From NCBI GenBank assembly GCA_028274465.1, contig CM051456.1, positions 94,350,753-94,414,752 on the forward strand: a stretch of DNA of 64,000 nt, read 5' to 3'. Both the position numbers and the translations under genes were made by a program. The DNA comes from Plantago ovata (Eukaryota > Streptophyta > Magnoliopsida > Lamiales > Plantaginaceae). Within the stretch, counting starts at the first letter, position 1. Every line of letters begins with the position of its first letter. Of this stretch, positions 43,413 through 55,847 are shown in pieces. The notes beneath the pieces were generated by a model, which saw only the letters and a program-made list of their open reading frames with translations, searched no databases and had not been told where the DNA came from.

Positions 43413-44321
43413 ATGAGTCAACCTCCGTTGCCCCGATATGTGATGCCTCGAGGGCCTTGCATAACATTGGATGACGATTGCAGGAATTATGACTTTGATC
43501 CTTCGTACTACTCCATTCTCTCCACGTTTTCAATGGGTGATGATCCAAGAGGGTTCTTAGACACGTACGAGGAAGGAGTGTTGAGGATACCTCGTGAGAA
43601 TGAGGAGGGGGTTATTTTATCACATGAGCAACTTTTTATGAGAGGATTTATGGGATCCTTGAAAGGGTACGCTCGATGATGGCTCAGAATCCCGCCGGAA
43701 AAATCGTTGCGCACTTGGGGTGAAGTAACCATCAAGTTTCTTGAACATTGGGATAGGGACTCACCTCCCGGGTCAAGGGCATGGACGTCTAGCTTCAGTA
43801 GTCAGCCACCAGAAATCGACATTGCCGATGAAAATGAATGTGGAGAAGAATCCATTGATGAAGTCTCCTCGGTGCCTAGCTTGGATTCCAAGTCCTTACT
43901 TGCGGAGGTTGAGGTTGTCGGTCAAGAGGAAGTCGTGGAGGAGGTGATAACTGAATCCATTGCTTCACTTGAGTCAGAAGGTGATGGCGTGAGTTGTGTT
44001 GAGGTCGAGGAACCAATCTCTGAATATTTTGGTGTCTTTGAATCAATTGCGGCAGATACTCTTGATCTTGACTCCTACGTTCTGATCCATGCACCCACCT
44101 ATGAGTCCCAAAGGAGTTTTGATCCTCTTTACTCTTTTTATTTTCAATCTGATTCCCTTAGTTATTTTTTAGATTTTGTTTTTCTTGGTTTTTTTAATTT
44201 TAGTTTTCATGGAATCATGGACTTGCTTGAGCAGATACGGAGAGGAGCCAAGGATGGTTCCCAAGATGCGAGGAGTAATGGAACGTATGCACAAGATTCG
44301 TTTCTATTTGATAATGGATAA
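43413..44321 (+). pseudogene. Gag-derived fusion ORF of E
   Basis: A frame of 303 codons with one TGA at 43677-43679. The first 115 residues match the N-terminal retrotransposon gag core of B (DDPRGFLDTYEEGVLRIP, LRTWGEVTIKFLEHW). At about 43755 homology ends and a different acidic, V/E/S-rich domain begins (LLAEVEVVGQEEVVEEVITE). It closes with a hydrophobic aromatic patch (SLSYFLDFVFLGFFNFSFHG) and a short basic tail. The patch could be a membrane segment. No zinc knuckle or protease. The acidic part may correspond to the acidic frame at 3440-3649 in A. Role unknown. Confidence 0.7.
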
Positions 44322-44968
44322 CATTAGTGGTGCATGTCCGCTCTCAGCCGACCGAGGCCAAACCGTTCGGTAACATCTAGTATCACTATTTATTTACTCA
44401 TTCTCTTTTGCTAGGGACTAGCTTAAGTTTCATGAGGGGGATGGGATGTGAACCATGATGTTAAGTATTGTTTGGCTTTGTGATGTTGAGTATAGTATCT
44501 TGTTTTTTGTTTACATTTGCACGTTTGCTGCTTTCTTAGGTTTTAGTTGCATACACATTCATCCTAGGATAGACTTGCATGTTTTATGTGGAGTTTATTG
44601 CCAAATTTTTTGAACTTTTTTATTGGGTAGATTAACTAATTATGACATTAATCGTATGCTTCATCTCTATGAATTTGCTTGAGATTTTCTCGCTTGGCTT
44701 ATCACATTTATGTATTGCACTTAGTTAAGCTTGGTAGTCTCGACATCACTTAGTGGTGTTTTCTCTAATGCGGTTCACGAAGGCCTTTATAATAGGATGA
44801 TGCATGTTAGGGTCTTATGGTTGTTTTCCCGAGTAATTATGTACCTAAGAGGCAACAAGTCTTCACCTTGCTTTGAGATTGCTAAATGCCTAGGAAGGAG
44901 GTAGTGTGAGATTGTGTGATCCTTTGTTTGCAACCTATTCTTTCGAATAGGTTTGGGGACGGGGTTAC
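44322..44968 (+). other. Conserved tail of E, first part
   Basis: Non-coding, nearly the same as 3690-4365 in A. It contains the stem-loop AACCTATTC-TTTC-GAATAGGTT (44932-44953) and ends in the GTTAC target duplication (44964-44968) of copia F. Confidence 0.75.
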
Positions 44969-47055
44969 TGTAAGAAAATACGGTCAGAGTTACCCCTAGG
45001 GTACGCAGCGGAATTTCAAAAAAAAATTTCTTAACATACAGGTTAATTGATTATGTATATGACGTATATATGTAAACACGTCAATTAGAAGACTAACCTT
45101 ACTTCAAAAGCAGCTTCCAAGTCTTCGTAATAATCTGGTGTATCTTCTCCTTCGTCGAAGTCGAAGATATCTGCAATACTCTGATTATCTGCAAGACAAT
45201 AAGAGTTAGTTTCCAGCTCCTAGAACCTCAACCTTGGTATCCACGGATGAACAGCCTATCGGAAGAATACTAGGATAATCTTTGTGTGACCAAGAAGACG
45301 CGGCGGCGATTCCTCCGGTGAGGTGGCGCGCGCGTGTGGCTATTGAGAGGAGGGGAGAGCTTTTTATTTTCTCTAAGAAAACTGGGTAGTAAACTGTGTG
45401 TAAAACTGTATCCAAAGCTCTCTAATAGTCTACTATATATAGTAGTCAATAGAAGCCTAAAGGATAAGCAATTAGACTTCGTAAAGGAATAAGAATCTAA
45501 TTCTTATCGCACTAGGAAACCAATATCAAATCTAGATTCATTCCCAATCAAATTAAAACTCAATCAGGAAAATCTAACTTATCCCTTGGACTTCTAATAG
45601 AGGAAGGAGTCGAACTCCTTCCCCTATCTAGCTCGCGCGCGCGCGCCTGTCCCACGGGAGATAGGTGGGTCCCAATTTTCGGACCCACTTATAGTTCTAA
45701 CGCAATTCAAACTCCAAGTAGATTTTGTCCATGTGCATATGTTAATTCTAAATTAACATATCCTTTCAAATCAAACCTCTATTATATTTCCAAAATATAA
45801 TCTTTAATTGTATTTACATAAAATACAATTAATTAGCCAATTCAATTAATAATTCCAAATCATTAATTGAGCCACCAAATATTATAATTAATTCCAAATC
45901 AATTATAATCCATCAATCACAATTAATTCCAAATGTGGAATTAATTGCGATTCCATCTTCAAGGATATTCTGATAAGCTGAATCACCACATAGTGTGACC
46001 CATAGGGCCTCATCGTATTAAGCAAGTTCTAGACTAGGCAACATGGAATTCCTAGACAGTTCCATTTGCAATATTAATACATGAGGACGTTTGAGAGGTT
46101 TCTCAAAGCAAACCCTTTCGTTGCGAAGTTTGTTGCGCTCAACGCGGCGATGGTAACGTCCCTTCATCTGACTTGCTCGAATGCATCTAGGATCGATGAA
46201 GTGTCTATCCCAATAATACATCCACGGGCGTCTCAGGGAGTTGCTTGGTTACTAAGATATACTTATGACCATCATAATATATCAATGCACTGGCCAGTGA
46301 CTTTACCAACACATCTATGCAGACTATGAGCAGTACTCTCCTGTGCTACACTTGACAGATGAATCCTTCACAGAATCACTTATCATCCCCCTTTGTATGT
46401 AGCCTTAATCATGGATCGTGTCTTAGGTCAACTGCTTATTCAGAGCTGACATCGACGGGTCCACCAAGGATATGGGGCAACAAATGTGATGATAAAGTCC
46501 TGTAAGTCCAAAGGACGACTGACATCACTTCGACAACTTACCGGTTCCCATAGACACTTTGGTGTAGAGTATACATCGATGGGAGTGTCCGGTGGGTACT
46601 TCCATTGTTCGATAATCCTTCTTCGAACAACTATGCGCAGTTATGGGAACGTTTCTCGATTGTCCAACAATCCGTTCCGTGGCCGTGGGATCGGCTCACA
46701 CTTGCTCCAACAAGTATAACCTCCACGCATACTAGTCTCATCTGGTTCATTCAGACCCCTACATCCGAGATGAACCTCGACTAGGGAGAATTTGGGATAG
46801 ATGTTAACTCACATAGCTCCCACTATCTGTGTGATTGGTCATCTATCCGAGGGGACATGTTTAATATCAATACAGACAGAAATAGAGATATGACATGCTG
46901 CATGCCTGGTGTAATATAAATATGAAAGCGATACTCAATAGTAAAAGCAACAGACATATATTATATTACGTTGACCTGTGTAATAGTACATATATGCCCT
47001 CTATAAGGGCTCCATGCCCTTAGTAAGGATTGTCTCTAGGACATATACACTATCA
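44969..47055 (-). repeat. 3' LTR of F
   Basis: 2,087 bp; coding-strand ends TGATAGTGTATATGTCC and TTTTCTTACA. Contains a (CG)n run (gctcgcgcgcgcgcgcctg, about 45631-45649) and gtggcgcgcgcgtgtgg (about 45323-45340) in otherwise AT-rich DNA. It keeps a stretch of about 75 bp (44994-45070) that the 5' LTR lacks. Confidence 0.93.
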
Positions 47056-47070
47056 ATCTCCCACTTGGAC
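47056..47070 (-). promoter_or_regulatory. Polypurine tract of F
   Basis: GTCCAAGTGGGAGAT on the minus strand abuts the 3' LTR. Confidence 0.8.
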
Positions 47071-47075
47071 TAGAG

Positions 47076-47669
47076 CTAGTCACCTTTATGCCTAATACCC
47101 AGATTAGTATAATGTCTTAAGTGGACTTCCACTGATAAGACCTTGGTGAAAGGATCTGCCACGTTGTCCGTGGTAGAGACACGTTCTATACTAACTTCTC
47201 CTCTATCAATAATCTCACGTATAACGTGATATTTTCTAAGTACATGTTTGTTCTAGTTTGTAGATCTAGGCTCCCTAGCTTGAGCGACGGCGCCCGTATT
47301 GTCACAATAAATCGTTATTGGACTGGGAGCAGGAACAACCCTCAATTTCTTCAAGAACTCTAAAATCCAGACAGCTTCTTTCGATGCTTCTGATGCAGCA
47401 ATGTACTCGGCTTCTGTGGATGAGTCAGCAACCGTGGCTTGCTTAGAACTCTTCCAACAGACAGCTCCTCCGTTCAATTTGAATACGTATCCTGTCTGTG
47501 ACTTAAAGTCATCAGGATCTGATTCAAATCCAGCGTCGACATACCCAGACATCTTTAATTCTGGTTCTCCACCAAACACCAAGAACATCTCTTTAGTCTG
47601 TCGAAGGTACTTAAGAATGTTCTTACAGCAGTCCAGTGAGGTACTCCTGGATTCTGTCCGTGTCGACAA
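47076..47669 (-). pseudogene. RNase H of F
   Basis: Copia RNase H motifs YVDAGFESDPDD, DSSTEAEYIAA and IYCDNTGAVAQ. An in-frame TAG at 47253-47255 falls between RSTN and NKHVLRKYHVIREI. The frame then reads to the pol end (NVADPFTK, LGIRHKGD, stop near 47076). It is joined to RT by a frameshift near 47660. Confidence 0.85.
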
Positions 47670-49081
47670 GTGACACTAAGCGCATATGCCACATCGGGCC
47701 TTGTGCAATTCATTGCATACATTATAGACCCTACTGCCGAAGCATAGGGCACACGACTCATTGCGTTTCTTTCTTCATTAATTTTAGGACCATCCTTAAC
47801 TGATAAGACAATCCCATGCCTAGCTGGGAGAAAGCCTCTCTTTGCGTCGTCCATCTTATAACGCTTCAGTATTTTGTCGATGTAGGTGGACTGTGTCAAT
47901 CCTAACATCCTCTTGGATCTATCTCTAAAGATCTTGATCCCTAGGATGTAGTTCGTTTCACCCAAGTCCTTCATTGAGAAGGTACTTGATAACCAAACTT
48001 TAGTCTCTTCTAGCATAGAGACATTGTTTCCCATGATCAAAATGTTATCAACATAAATGATCATGAAAACGACTCCCTTGTCGCTGTGCCTAGCGTAGAC
48101 ACAGGGATCTTCCTTGCTTCTGATGAAGTCAAATGATTTGACAGCTTCATCAAAGCGGATATTCCAGCTCCTTGACGCTTGCTTTAGCCCATAGATGGAT
48201 CTTTGTAATTTGCATACAGCAGTTGGCCTGGTTTTACTAATAAAACCTTCCGGCTGTACCATATAGACCTCTTCCTCAAGGTTTCCATTGAGGAAGGCAG
48301 TATTTACATCCATCTGCCAGATCTCATAATCATAGTAGGCAGCTATCGCAAGTAGAATTCGAATGGACTTCAATTTTGCTACCGGTGAAAAGGTTTCATC
48401 GTAATCGATGCCATACCTTTGCGTGTAGCCTTTCGCCACAATCCTAGCTTTGTGCGTTTGTACCTTGCCATCGGCATCTGTCTTTCGTTTAAAGACCCAT
48501 TTGCACCCAATAGGTCTAACCCCTTGGGCCAAGTCTACCAAGTTCCAAACTTGGTTCTGGTACACTGAGTCCGTCTCTAATTCCATGGCCTCTTGCCATT
48601 TGTCTGAGTCAATATCAACTATTGCCTCTTTGTAGGTCTCGGGATCTTCCCGATCTGATAAGCCGACATCAAGTTCACTGATGTCTTCTATCAAAAGGCT
48701 TTGCTTCTGAGGTCCTTTTAGGATCCTCTTCGACCTACGGAGCTCGACTGGTTCTGGTGCTTTTCTTTTCTGGCTTCGTGTAACACGAACATTATCAGTG
48801 GGTACTGATGCAGCTGGTCGCGGGGCGCGACCCTGTTCCCTTGCGGGAGGCTGCTCTTGTGCAACTTGTTGCACAGGTTGGTTGACAACGGGTTCTGTTG
48901 GTGTGGTTTCAACTGTTGATCTAATCACAGGACTCCCACTGACTATGAAATGCCTAGCAAGTGTCATATCATTACCCTTGTCTGCTTCGAAAGCTCCCAC
49001 TGAACTTGAGTCCAAATCGGAAGATTTAGAGACCTCATGTTCGCGCGTGTCAAAGTCTTGAATTTCTTCAAGTTCTATCAT
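47555..49081 (-). pseudogene. Reverse transcriptase of F (YVDN)
   Basis: 508 residues. RT motifs: WVFKRKTDADGKVQTHKARI, MDVNTAFLNGNLEEEVYMVQ, YGLKQASRSWN, and FMIIYVDNILIMGNN. The catalytic box reads YVDN (48044-48055) instead of YVDD, which removes a metal-binding aspartate. Downstream KMDDAKRGFLPARHGI and the thumb region are present. It ends in a shift before RNase H. Confidence 0.9.
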
Positions 49082-49093
49082 GTCATCTAACCT

Positions 49094-49648
49094 CTATTCT
49101 TCGAGGTATTCAGCTTCTAAAAACTTGACGTTTCTAGATACAATCACCTTGTGATCTTCAGCATGATAGAATTCATAGCCTCTCGTCTGACGAGGATAGC
49201 CTATGAAATATACTTTGACACCCTTGGCATCTAACTTATCAGTGAGCATCAATTTGACTATCGCAGGACAACCCCAAGGTCTAAGATAGCCGAGTGAGGG
49301 CTTCTTTCCCTTCCATAACTCATAAGGAGTTTTCTCCACTGATTTAGATGGTACACGGTTCAGAATGTAGATTGCAGTTTGCAGTGCATACCCCCACAGA
49401 TATTTTGGAAGAGTCGAGAATCCAATCATTGATCTTACCATGTCTAACAGGGTTCGATTCCTCCTCTCAGACACACCATTTAACTGTGGTGTTCCAGGAG
49501 GAGTCCATTGCGATTGAATTCCATTTTCCTTCAAGTAGTCGATAAATTCTTCACTAAGGTATTCACCTCCTCGATCTGATCGAAGAGTGACTATCCTTGG
49601 GTTCAATTCATTCTCGACCTCATTCCTAAACTCCTTGAATTTTCCCAA
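49094..49648 (-). pseudogene. Integrase core of F
   Basis: 184 residues with [14 protein letters not shown] (second Asp), [13 protein letters not shown] (Glu), [20 protein letters not shown] and the [12 protein letters not shown] end. TAG at 49094-49096 separates it from RT in the same frame. A frameshift near 49626-49648 separates it from the upstream zinc finger and the first Asp. Confidence 0.88.
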
Positions 49649-50501
49649 AGGTCTCGGATTTATTCTTCATAAGATAAATATATCCATACCTTGAGAAATC
49701 GTCAGTAAAGGTAACGAAGTAAGGATAACCCCCACACGCATGGACTTTAAAAGGTCCACATACATCGGTATGTATGAGCTCTAAGCAGCGAGTGGCACGA
49801 ACACCTTGTCCAACAAAGGGTTTGTTCGTCATCTTACCCTTAACACATGATTCGCATGTACCATATGATTCAAAATCAAATGGTTCTAAGTAGTCCAACT
49901 TCCTTAGTCTTTGAATCCGTGTTTCATTGATATGGCCTAGCCGGCAATGCCATAGATAAGATGGATTATTCTTCCTACTTGAAGACGGTTGTTTGTTATG
50001 TATTTGAAATAATGGTAGACTACTTTGCAAAATATATAAACCATTCACCAAGCGAGCTTTTCCATAATACTGATCATTTAATGAAAAATAACAAGTATTA
50101 TTCGCAAATCGAAAGGAAAAACCCATATTCTCTAACAATGGAATGGAAATAATATTTCTGACAATGGATGGAACAAAATAAACATTATCAAGTTCTAAAC
50201 ATTGTCCCGAAGGTAAATCTATCTTGCTGCGTCCAACGCGTTTGGCTTCAACTGGATTGCCGTTCCCAACATGCAAGTCGATTTCACCTTGCTTGACTAG
50301 CCTGTGATCAATTAGCCCCTGCACATTATTACAAATGTGTGAGCCACAGGCTGTATCTAATACCCAACCATTGGAGTCAAAAGTAGTCATGTTCATTTCA
50401 ATAACAAACATACCTGAGCCAGCTTGATCTGCCCTAAGCTTAGGGCAATCTTTCTTCCAATGTCCTTTCTGCTTACAGAAAAGACATTCATCTGTGCGCA
50501 C
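49626..50501 (-). pseudogene. Zinc knuckle, protease and integrase N-terminus of F
   Basis: 291 residues: nucleocapsid knuckle CLFCKQKGHWKKDC; copia protease core LDTACGSHICNNVQG (Ala where D-S/T-G is more usual); GAG-pre-integrase HHCC (WHCRLGHINETRI, CESCVKGK); and the first integrase Asp in TFTDDFSRYGYIY. Confidence 0.88.
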
Positions 50502-51078
50502 CCTTCCGCTTCTATTGAACTTCCTTTTCTGGTTCGGACGCTTAGGCTTATCACTCCAAGTGTTAGCCTTGGCTCCCGACTTTCCCTTACCCTTAGCACC
50601 TTTGTTTTTCGGGTTTGGGTTAGACGGTTACCCAACAAGCATGATCGACTTTTCCTTCTTAGGAAGAGTTTGATCATATGTCTTCAGCAGATTATGAAGT
50701 TCAGGCAGTGTTACGTCCTTCGCATTCATCGTGTAATTAATGATGACTAGAATACGGCAACTGGATGATTGAGTCGACAAAGATCACCATGATCGTTTGT
50801 TCTCCAGCTTAACGCCGGCATCGGCAAGCTTTTCAAACAGCTACACAATTATTTTAGAACATGCTCAGACATGTTTCCTCCTCCTCACTGAGCTTGCATC
50901 TGTGCTCTCCTTTGATCAATCAAATTCAACACTTCTAGCTGTGTCTTAAAGAGCGACTCCAGATGCGTTAACATCTCAGATATGGACAACATGCTTCCTT
51001 GTTGCCTTGCCAGCTCATTGCTCATTGACCGCCAGCATAATACACTGCGTGGATCTCGCAATCCTCAAGATGCTTATC
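50502..51078 (-). pseudogene. Partial gag of F, cut by gap
   Basis: Fragmentary gag sequence with many stops. Basic PNPKNKGAKGKG-type sequence precedes the zinc knuckle. The capsid part is decayed or lost in the gap at 51079. Frames are short and unreliable. Confidence 0.45.
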
Positions 51079-51178
51079 NNNNNNNNNNNNNNNNNNNNNN
51101 NNNNNNNNNNNNNNNNNNNNNNNNNNNNNNNNNNNNNNNNNNNNNNNNNNNNNNNNNNNNNNNNNNNNNNNNNNNNNN
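51079..51178. other. Assembly gap (100 N) in F
   Basis: Placeholder of unknown true size. Unlike the first gap, no clear duplication flanks it. The missing sequence should hold the gag N-terminus. Confidence 0.99.
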
Positions 51179-51783
51179 TAGTTGGTCCTGTTAGCTTTGC
51201 AACGCCAAGTTGGCAACAAGCTCAGAGACGGTATAGCCTTTCTACTAGCCCTAGAGAAAATTAGAACGAAAATGTAAATCAACATTGAAATAATAATTCT
51301 AATACCCAGTCAACATAACTAAACAACAAGGTCCTTTAGCTGTTTAGCTCCCACATTTTCACATATGCTTGCCCCCACAACAAACATACGGTAATGTTCA
51401 ACAAGTTACCGTAGTGGCCAAGATCCAAATCCATACTATGCTATACTCCAACGGGGGCTAGTCGCATAGCATAATATGACCGGTAGGACTATCCAATTGC
51501 GTCACGCAACTCTTGGTTGTTAAATCTAATTTAACCGATGCACTACATACTGTACCTATCGAGGTCGCTAGATACAATGCAGTAAGTCATAACCATAAGC
51601 TTACTCTAATCTGACGATCACTGCGAGTCTGTAAGACGACGTTGCCAACAAGAAAACGCAATGAAATTCAGAATTAAAGCACCCTATGGAAAGCATCTCA
51701 GAAAAAGATACATATATATATTTCTGTACTTATATTGGTTGGGGCTTGTCGCTTGAGGGTTGTTATGAGTCATCTACAAACAA
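51179..51783 (-). other. Leader of F next to the gap
   Basis: No ORF of note. It contains tagttggtcctgttagctttg and AT-rich sequence; probably 5' untranslated leader of F. Confidence 0.4.
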
Positions 51784-51960
51784 ATAAGGGCGCCGCCTAC
51801 CCATCATGCATGAGCGGTCTACACGTAATGGATGCCGCCTATCCATTCTAGTTCTAAACGCGGTCAAGCACATAATGGGTGCCGCCTACCCATACATAAA
51901 ATATGCGGTCCGACATATAAGAGGGCGCCGCCTACCCTCGCATGCATAGCAGTCGAACGG
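51784..51960. repeat. Four-copy imperfect tandem repeat in F leader
   Basis: Units of about 45-50 bp built on gggcGCCGCCTACCCAT ... atgcatgaGCGGTC, at about 51788, 51833, 51880 and 51925. Diverged copies, non-coding. Confidence 0.7.
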
Positions 51961-52430
51961 AAAGTAAAATACTTGGTATTTAAACATGCATTGTCAAACA
52001 ATAGCATATTGAGCATATGAAACAAGTAGTAGCCTATGTGGATGCCAAATGACTTCAAAATTTCATTATGAAAATTATAATCCCATACTTATAATCTCTA
52101 TGAAATAATTGAAAATTTGGACTAGATTGAAAAATTGAAAATTCTATTGACCAAGTAGCAATTTTTGAAAATCCGAAGGACTTAATTGTAATTTTTGAAG
52201 TCTTGGAGGTGTTAAATCTAAAATTCAAAAGTAGAAGGACTAATTTGCAATAAACAATAAATTGATAAATTACAAATAAGCCCTTTAACGTTATACTATT
52301 TAAATTTAACCCCTCTAGTTAAAAACAATTACAATTAAATCATATTTATATTCCAAATATAAAATTAAATCCTCAAAATTTTCAAAATTCGATTTTGGGT
52401 CCAACCAGGAAAATATATATATATTAAAAC
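51961..52430. other. AT-rich leader of F
   Basis: No gene seen. Very A/T-rich with short repeated words such as attgaaaatt and aaaattaaat. Confidence 0.5.
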
Positions 52431-52826
<396 letters not shown>

Positions 52827-52933
52827 AAAAATATAAAAACAAAACTTTGAAAATCAAATTACTCATAGAATCAATTGCATCCACATATCTACAAAATCAT
52901 ACAATATATATACGTATATACGTAATCAATTAA

Positions 52934-52949
52934 CCTGGCTCTGATACCA
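52934..52949 (-). promoter_or_regulatory. Primer-binding site of F (tRNA-iMet)
   Basis: TGGTATCAGAGCCAGG on the minus strand, one base inside the 5' LTR; extended match to plant initiator tRNA-Met. Confidence 0.95.
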
Positions 52950-52950
52950 C

Positions 52951-54955
52951 TGTAAGAAAATACGGTCAGAGTTACCCCTAGGGTACGTCAATTAGAAGAC
53001 TAATCTTACTTCCAAAGCAGCTTCCAAGTCTTCGTAATAATCCGGTGTATCTTCTCCTTCGTCAAAGTCGAAGATATCTGCAATACTCTGATTATCTGCA
53101 AGACGATAAGAGTTAGTTTCCAGCTCCTAGAACCTCAACCTTGGTATCCACGGATGAATAGCCTATCGGAAGAATGCTAGAATATTCTTTGTGCGGCCAA
53201 GAAGACGGGGCGGCGATTTCTCCGGTGAGGTGGCGCGCGCGTGTGGCTATTTAGAGGAGGGGAGAGCTTTTTATTTTCTCTAAGAAAACTGGGTAGTAAA
53301 ATGTGTGTAAAACTGTAGCCAAAGCTCTCTAATAGTCTACTGTATATGGTAGTCAATACAAGCCTAAAGCATAAGCAATTAGACTTCGTAAGGGAATAAG
53401 AATCTAATTTTTGTCGCACTAGAAAACCAATATCAAATCTAGATTAATTCCCAATCAAATTAAAACTCAATCAGGAAAATCTAACTTATCCCTTGGACTT
53501 CTAATAGAGGAAGGAGTCGAACTCCTTCCCCTATCTAGCTCGCGCGCGCGCGCCTGTCTCACGGGAGATAGGTGGGTCTCAATTTTGGGACCCACTTATA
53601 GTTCTAAGGCAATTCAAACTCCAAGTAGATTTTGCCCATGTGCATATGTTAATTCTAAATTAACATATCCTTTCAAATCAAACCTCTATTATATTTCCAA
53701 AATATAATCTTTAATTGTATTTACATAAAATACAATTAATTAGCCAATTAAATTAATAATTCCAAATCAATAATTGAGCCACCAAATATTATAATTAATT
53801 CCAAATCAATTATAATCCATCAATCACAATTAATTCCAAATTGATTGCGATTCCATCTTCAAGGATATTCTGATAAGCTGAATCACCACATATTGTGACC
53901 CATAGGGCCTCATCGTATTAAGCAAGTCCTAGACTAGGCAACATGGAATTCCTAGACGGTTCCATTTGCAATATTAATACATGAGGACATTTGAGAGGTT
54001 ACTCAAAGCAAACCCTTTCGTTGCGAAGTCTATTGCGCTCAACGCGGCGATGGTAACGTCCCTTCATCTGACTTGCTCGAATGCATCTAGGATCGATGAA
54101 GTGTCTATCCCAATAATACATCCACGGGCGTCTCAGGGAGTTGCTTGGTTACTAAGATATACTTATGACCATCATAATATATCAATGCACTGGCCAGTGA
54201 CTGTACCAACACAACTATGCAGACTATGAGCAGTACTCTCCTGTGCTACACTTGAGAGATGAATCCTTCACAGAATCACTTATCATCCCCATTTGTATGT
54301 AGCCATAATCCTGGATCGTGTCTTAGGTCAACTGCTTATTCAGAGCTGACATCGACGGGTCCACCAAAGATATGGGCCAACAAATGTGATGATAAAGTCC
54401 TGTAAGTCCAAAGGACGACTGGCATCACTTCGACAACTTACCGGTTCCCATAGACACTTCGGTGTAGAGTATACATCGATGGGAGTGTCCGGTGGGTACT
54501 TCCATTGTTCGATAATCCTTCTTCGAACAACTATGCGCAGTTATGGGAACGTTTCTCGATTGTCCAACAATCCGTTCCGTGGCTGTGGGATCGGCTCACA
54601 CTTGCTCCAACAAGTATAACCTCCACGCATACTAGTCTCATCTGGTTCATTCAGACCCCTACATCCGAGATGAACCTCGACTAGGGAGAGTTTGGAATAG
54701 ATAATAACTCACATAGCTCCCACTATCTGTGTGATTGGTCATCTATCCGAGGGGACATGTTTAATATCAATACAGACAGAAATAGAGATATGACATGCTG
54801 CATGCCTGGTGTAATATAAATATGAAAGCGATACTCAATAGTAAAAGCAACAAACATATATTATATTACGTTGACCTGTGTAATAGTACATATATGCCCT
54901 CTATAAGGGCTCCATGCCCTTAGTAAGGACTGTCTCTAGGACATATACACTATCA
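52951..54955 (-). repeat. 5' LTR of F
   Basis: 2,005 bp, pairs with 44969-47055. It lacks about 75 bp present in the 3' LTR; the deletion joint shares ACG. (CG)n run at about 53538-53553. Confidence 0.93.
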
Positions 54956-54960
54956 GTTAC

Positions 54961-55847
54961 GCCATCATTATACTTGTTTTTCGTTTTTAGTATGTGTTGT
55001 GAGTTTATTTTTCCTTTTTCGTAAATTTTGTACTCCAACCTATTCTTTCGAATTGGTTTGGGGAAGTCGTTTGTGAGTCATTTTTGTTTCTTTTCCGTTG
55101 TGCTACTGCTGGCTAAAAAAATTGAAAAAAAAGAGAAAAAGGAAAATTCCAGAAAAAAGAAAAAAAAAAGAAAAAGGAAAAAAGAAAAAAAGAAAAGACC
55201 CCAAAAAAGCAAAGAAGGGTCCAAAAAAAAAGAGAAAGCCAAAAAGCAGTTTAGCAAAGTGTTGTGTCTCATTTTCCAATTCTTGTAATGTTCGTAATCG
55301 TGTTGTAATTTTGTATCTTTTCTTTTTGTTTGAGTGTCATCTGTTCTAGACCACCCTCGTCCTGCCATTCAGGAAGTGGTGAATAGCTTAACGCTTTGCT
55401 TGAGAGATGGGTAGAATAGGGGAGTGTTATCTTTTTTAGGGAACCCTCCTTCGTTTGATGAGAGCCAGTATTGGTTCGACCTCTTTCAGGAGAAGTCTTA
55501 ACTTGGTGAACAGCAGGAAGTCCTCAGTTTCATAGGCACGGGACAACCATTCGTATTTTAACATGTTTCATTACGTCGTCACTGACTAGGTCCAGGTAGA
55601 GAATGTTACGAGAGACTATCTTGTCTTGACATAAGTGCTTATGTGAATGTGTATGAGTCAATCGAGGCATTCTTCAACCTATATTCATGTTATGATTTGT
55701 ATGGTTTTTCTTCATATGTTTTTTGATAGATTCAGTAGATTAGTACATTTCATTTGACATGAGACTCCATTTTTGTGTTGCATTGTTTTTTGCATTAGAG
55801 TCTAGCTTAGTTGCTTGAGGACAAGCAAAGGTTCGGTTTGGGGAGTT
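54961..55847 (+). other. Conserved tail of E, second part
   Basis: Matches 21948-22829 in A. Purine-rich tract at about 55115-55245, PPT GGTTTGGGGAGTT ending at 55847. Non-coding; the lysine-rich frames are artefacts of the tract. Confidence 0.75.

Noticed and set aside
43306-44094. Minus-strand ORFs opposite the E gag frame
   Set aside because: Shadow frames; the plus frame matches B gag and follows a PBS.
46018-46329. Overlapping ORFs in F LTR (67 and 82 codons), also seen in H
   Set aside because: They lie in opposing frames of the same LTR. Conservation is explained by recent common LTR origin, and the 5' LTR copy is broken.
51784-51960. Regular repeats considered as a CRISPR-like array
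   Set aside because: Copies are diverged, spacing is irregular, and the context is a plant retroelement leader.
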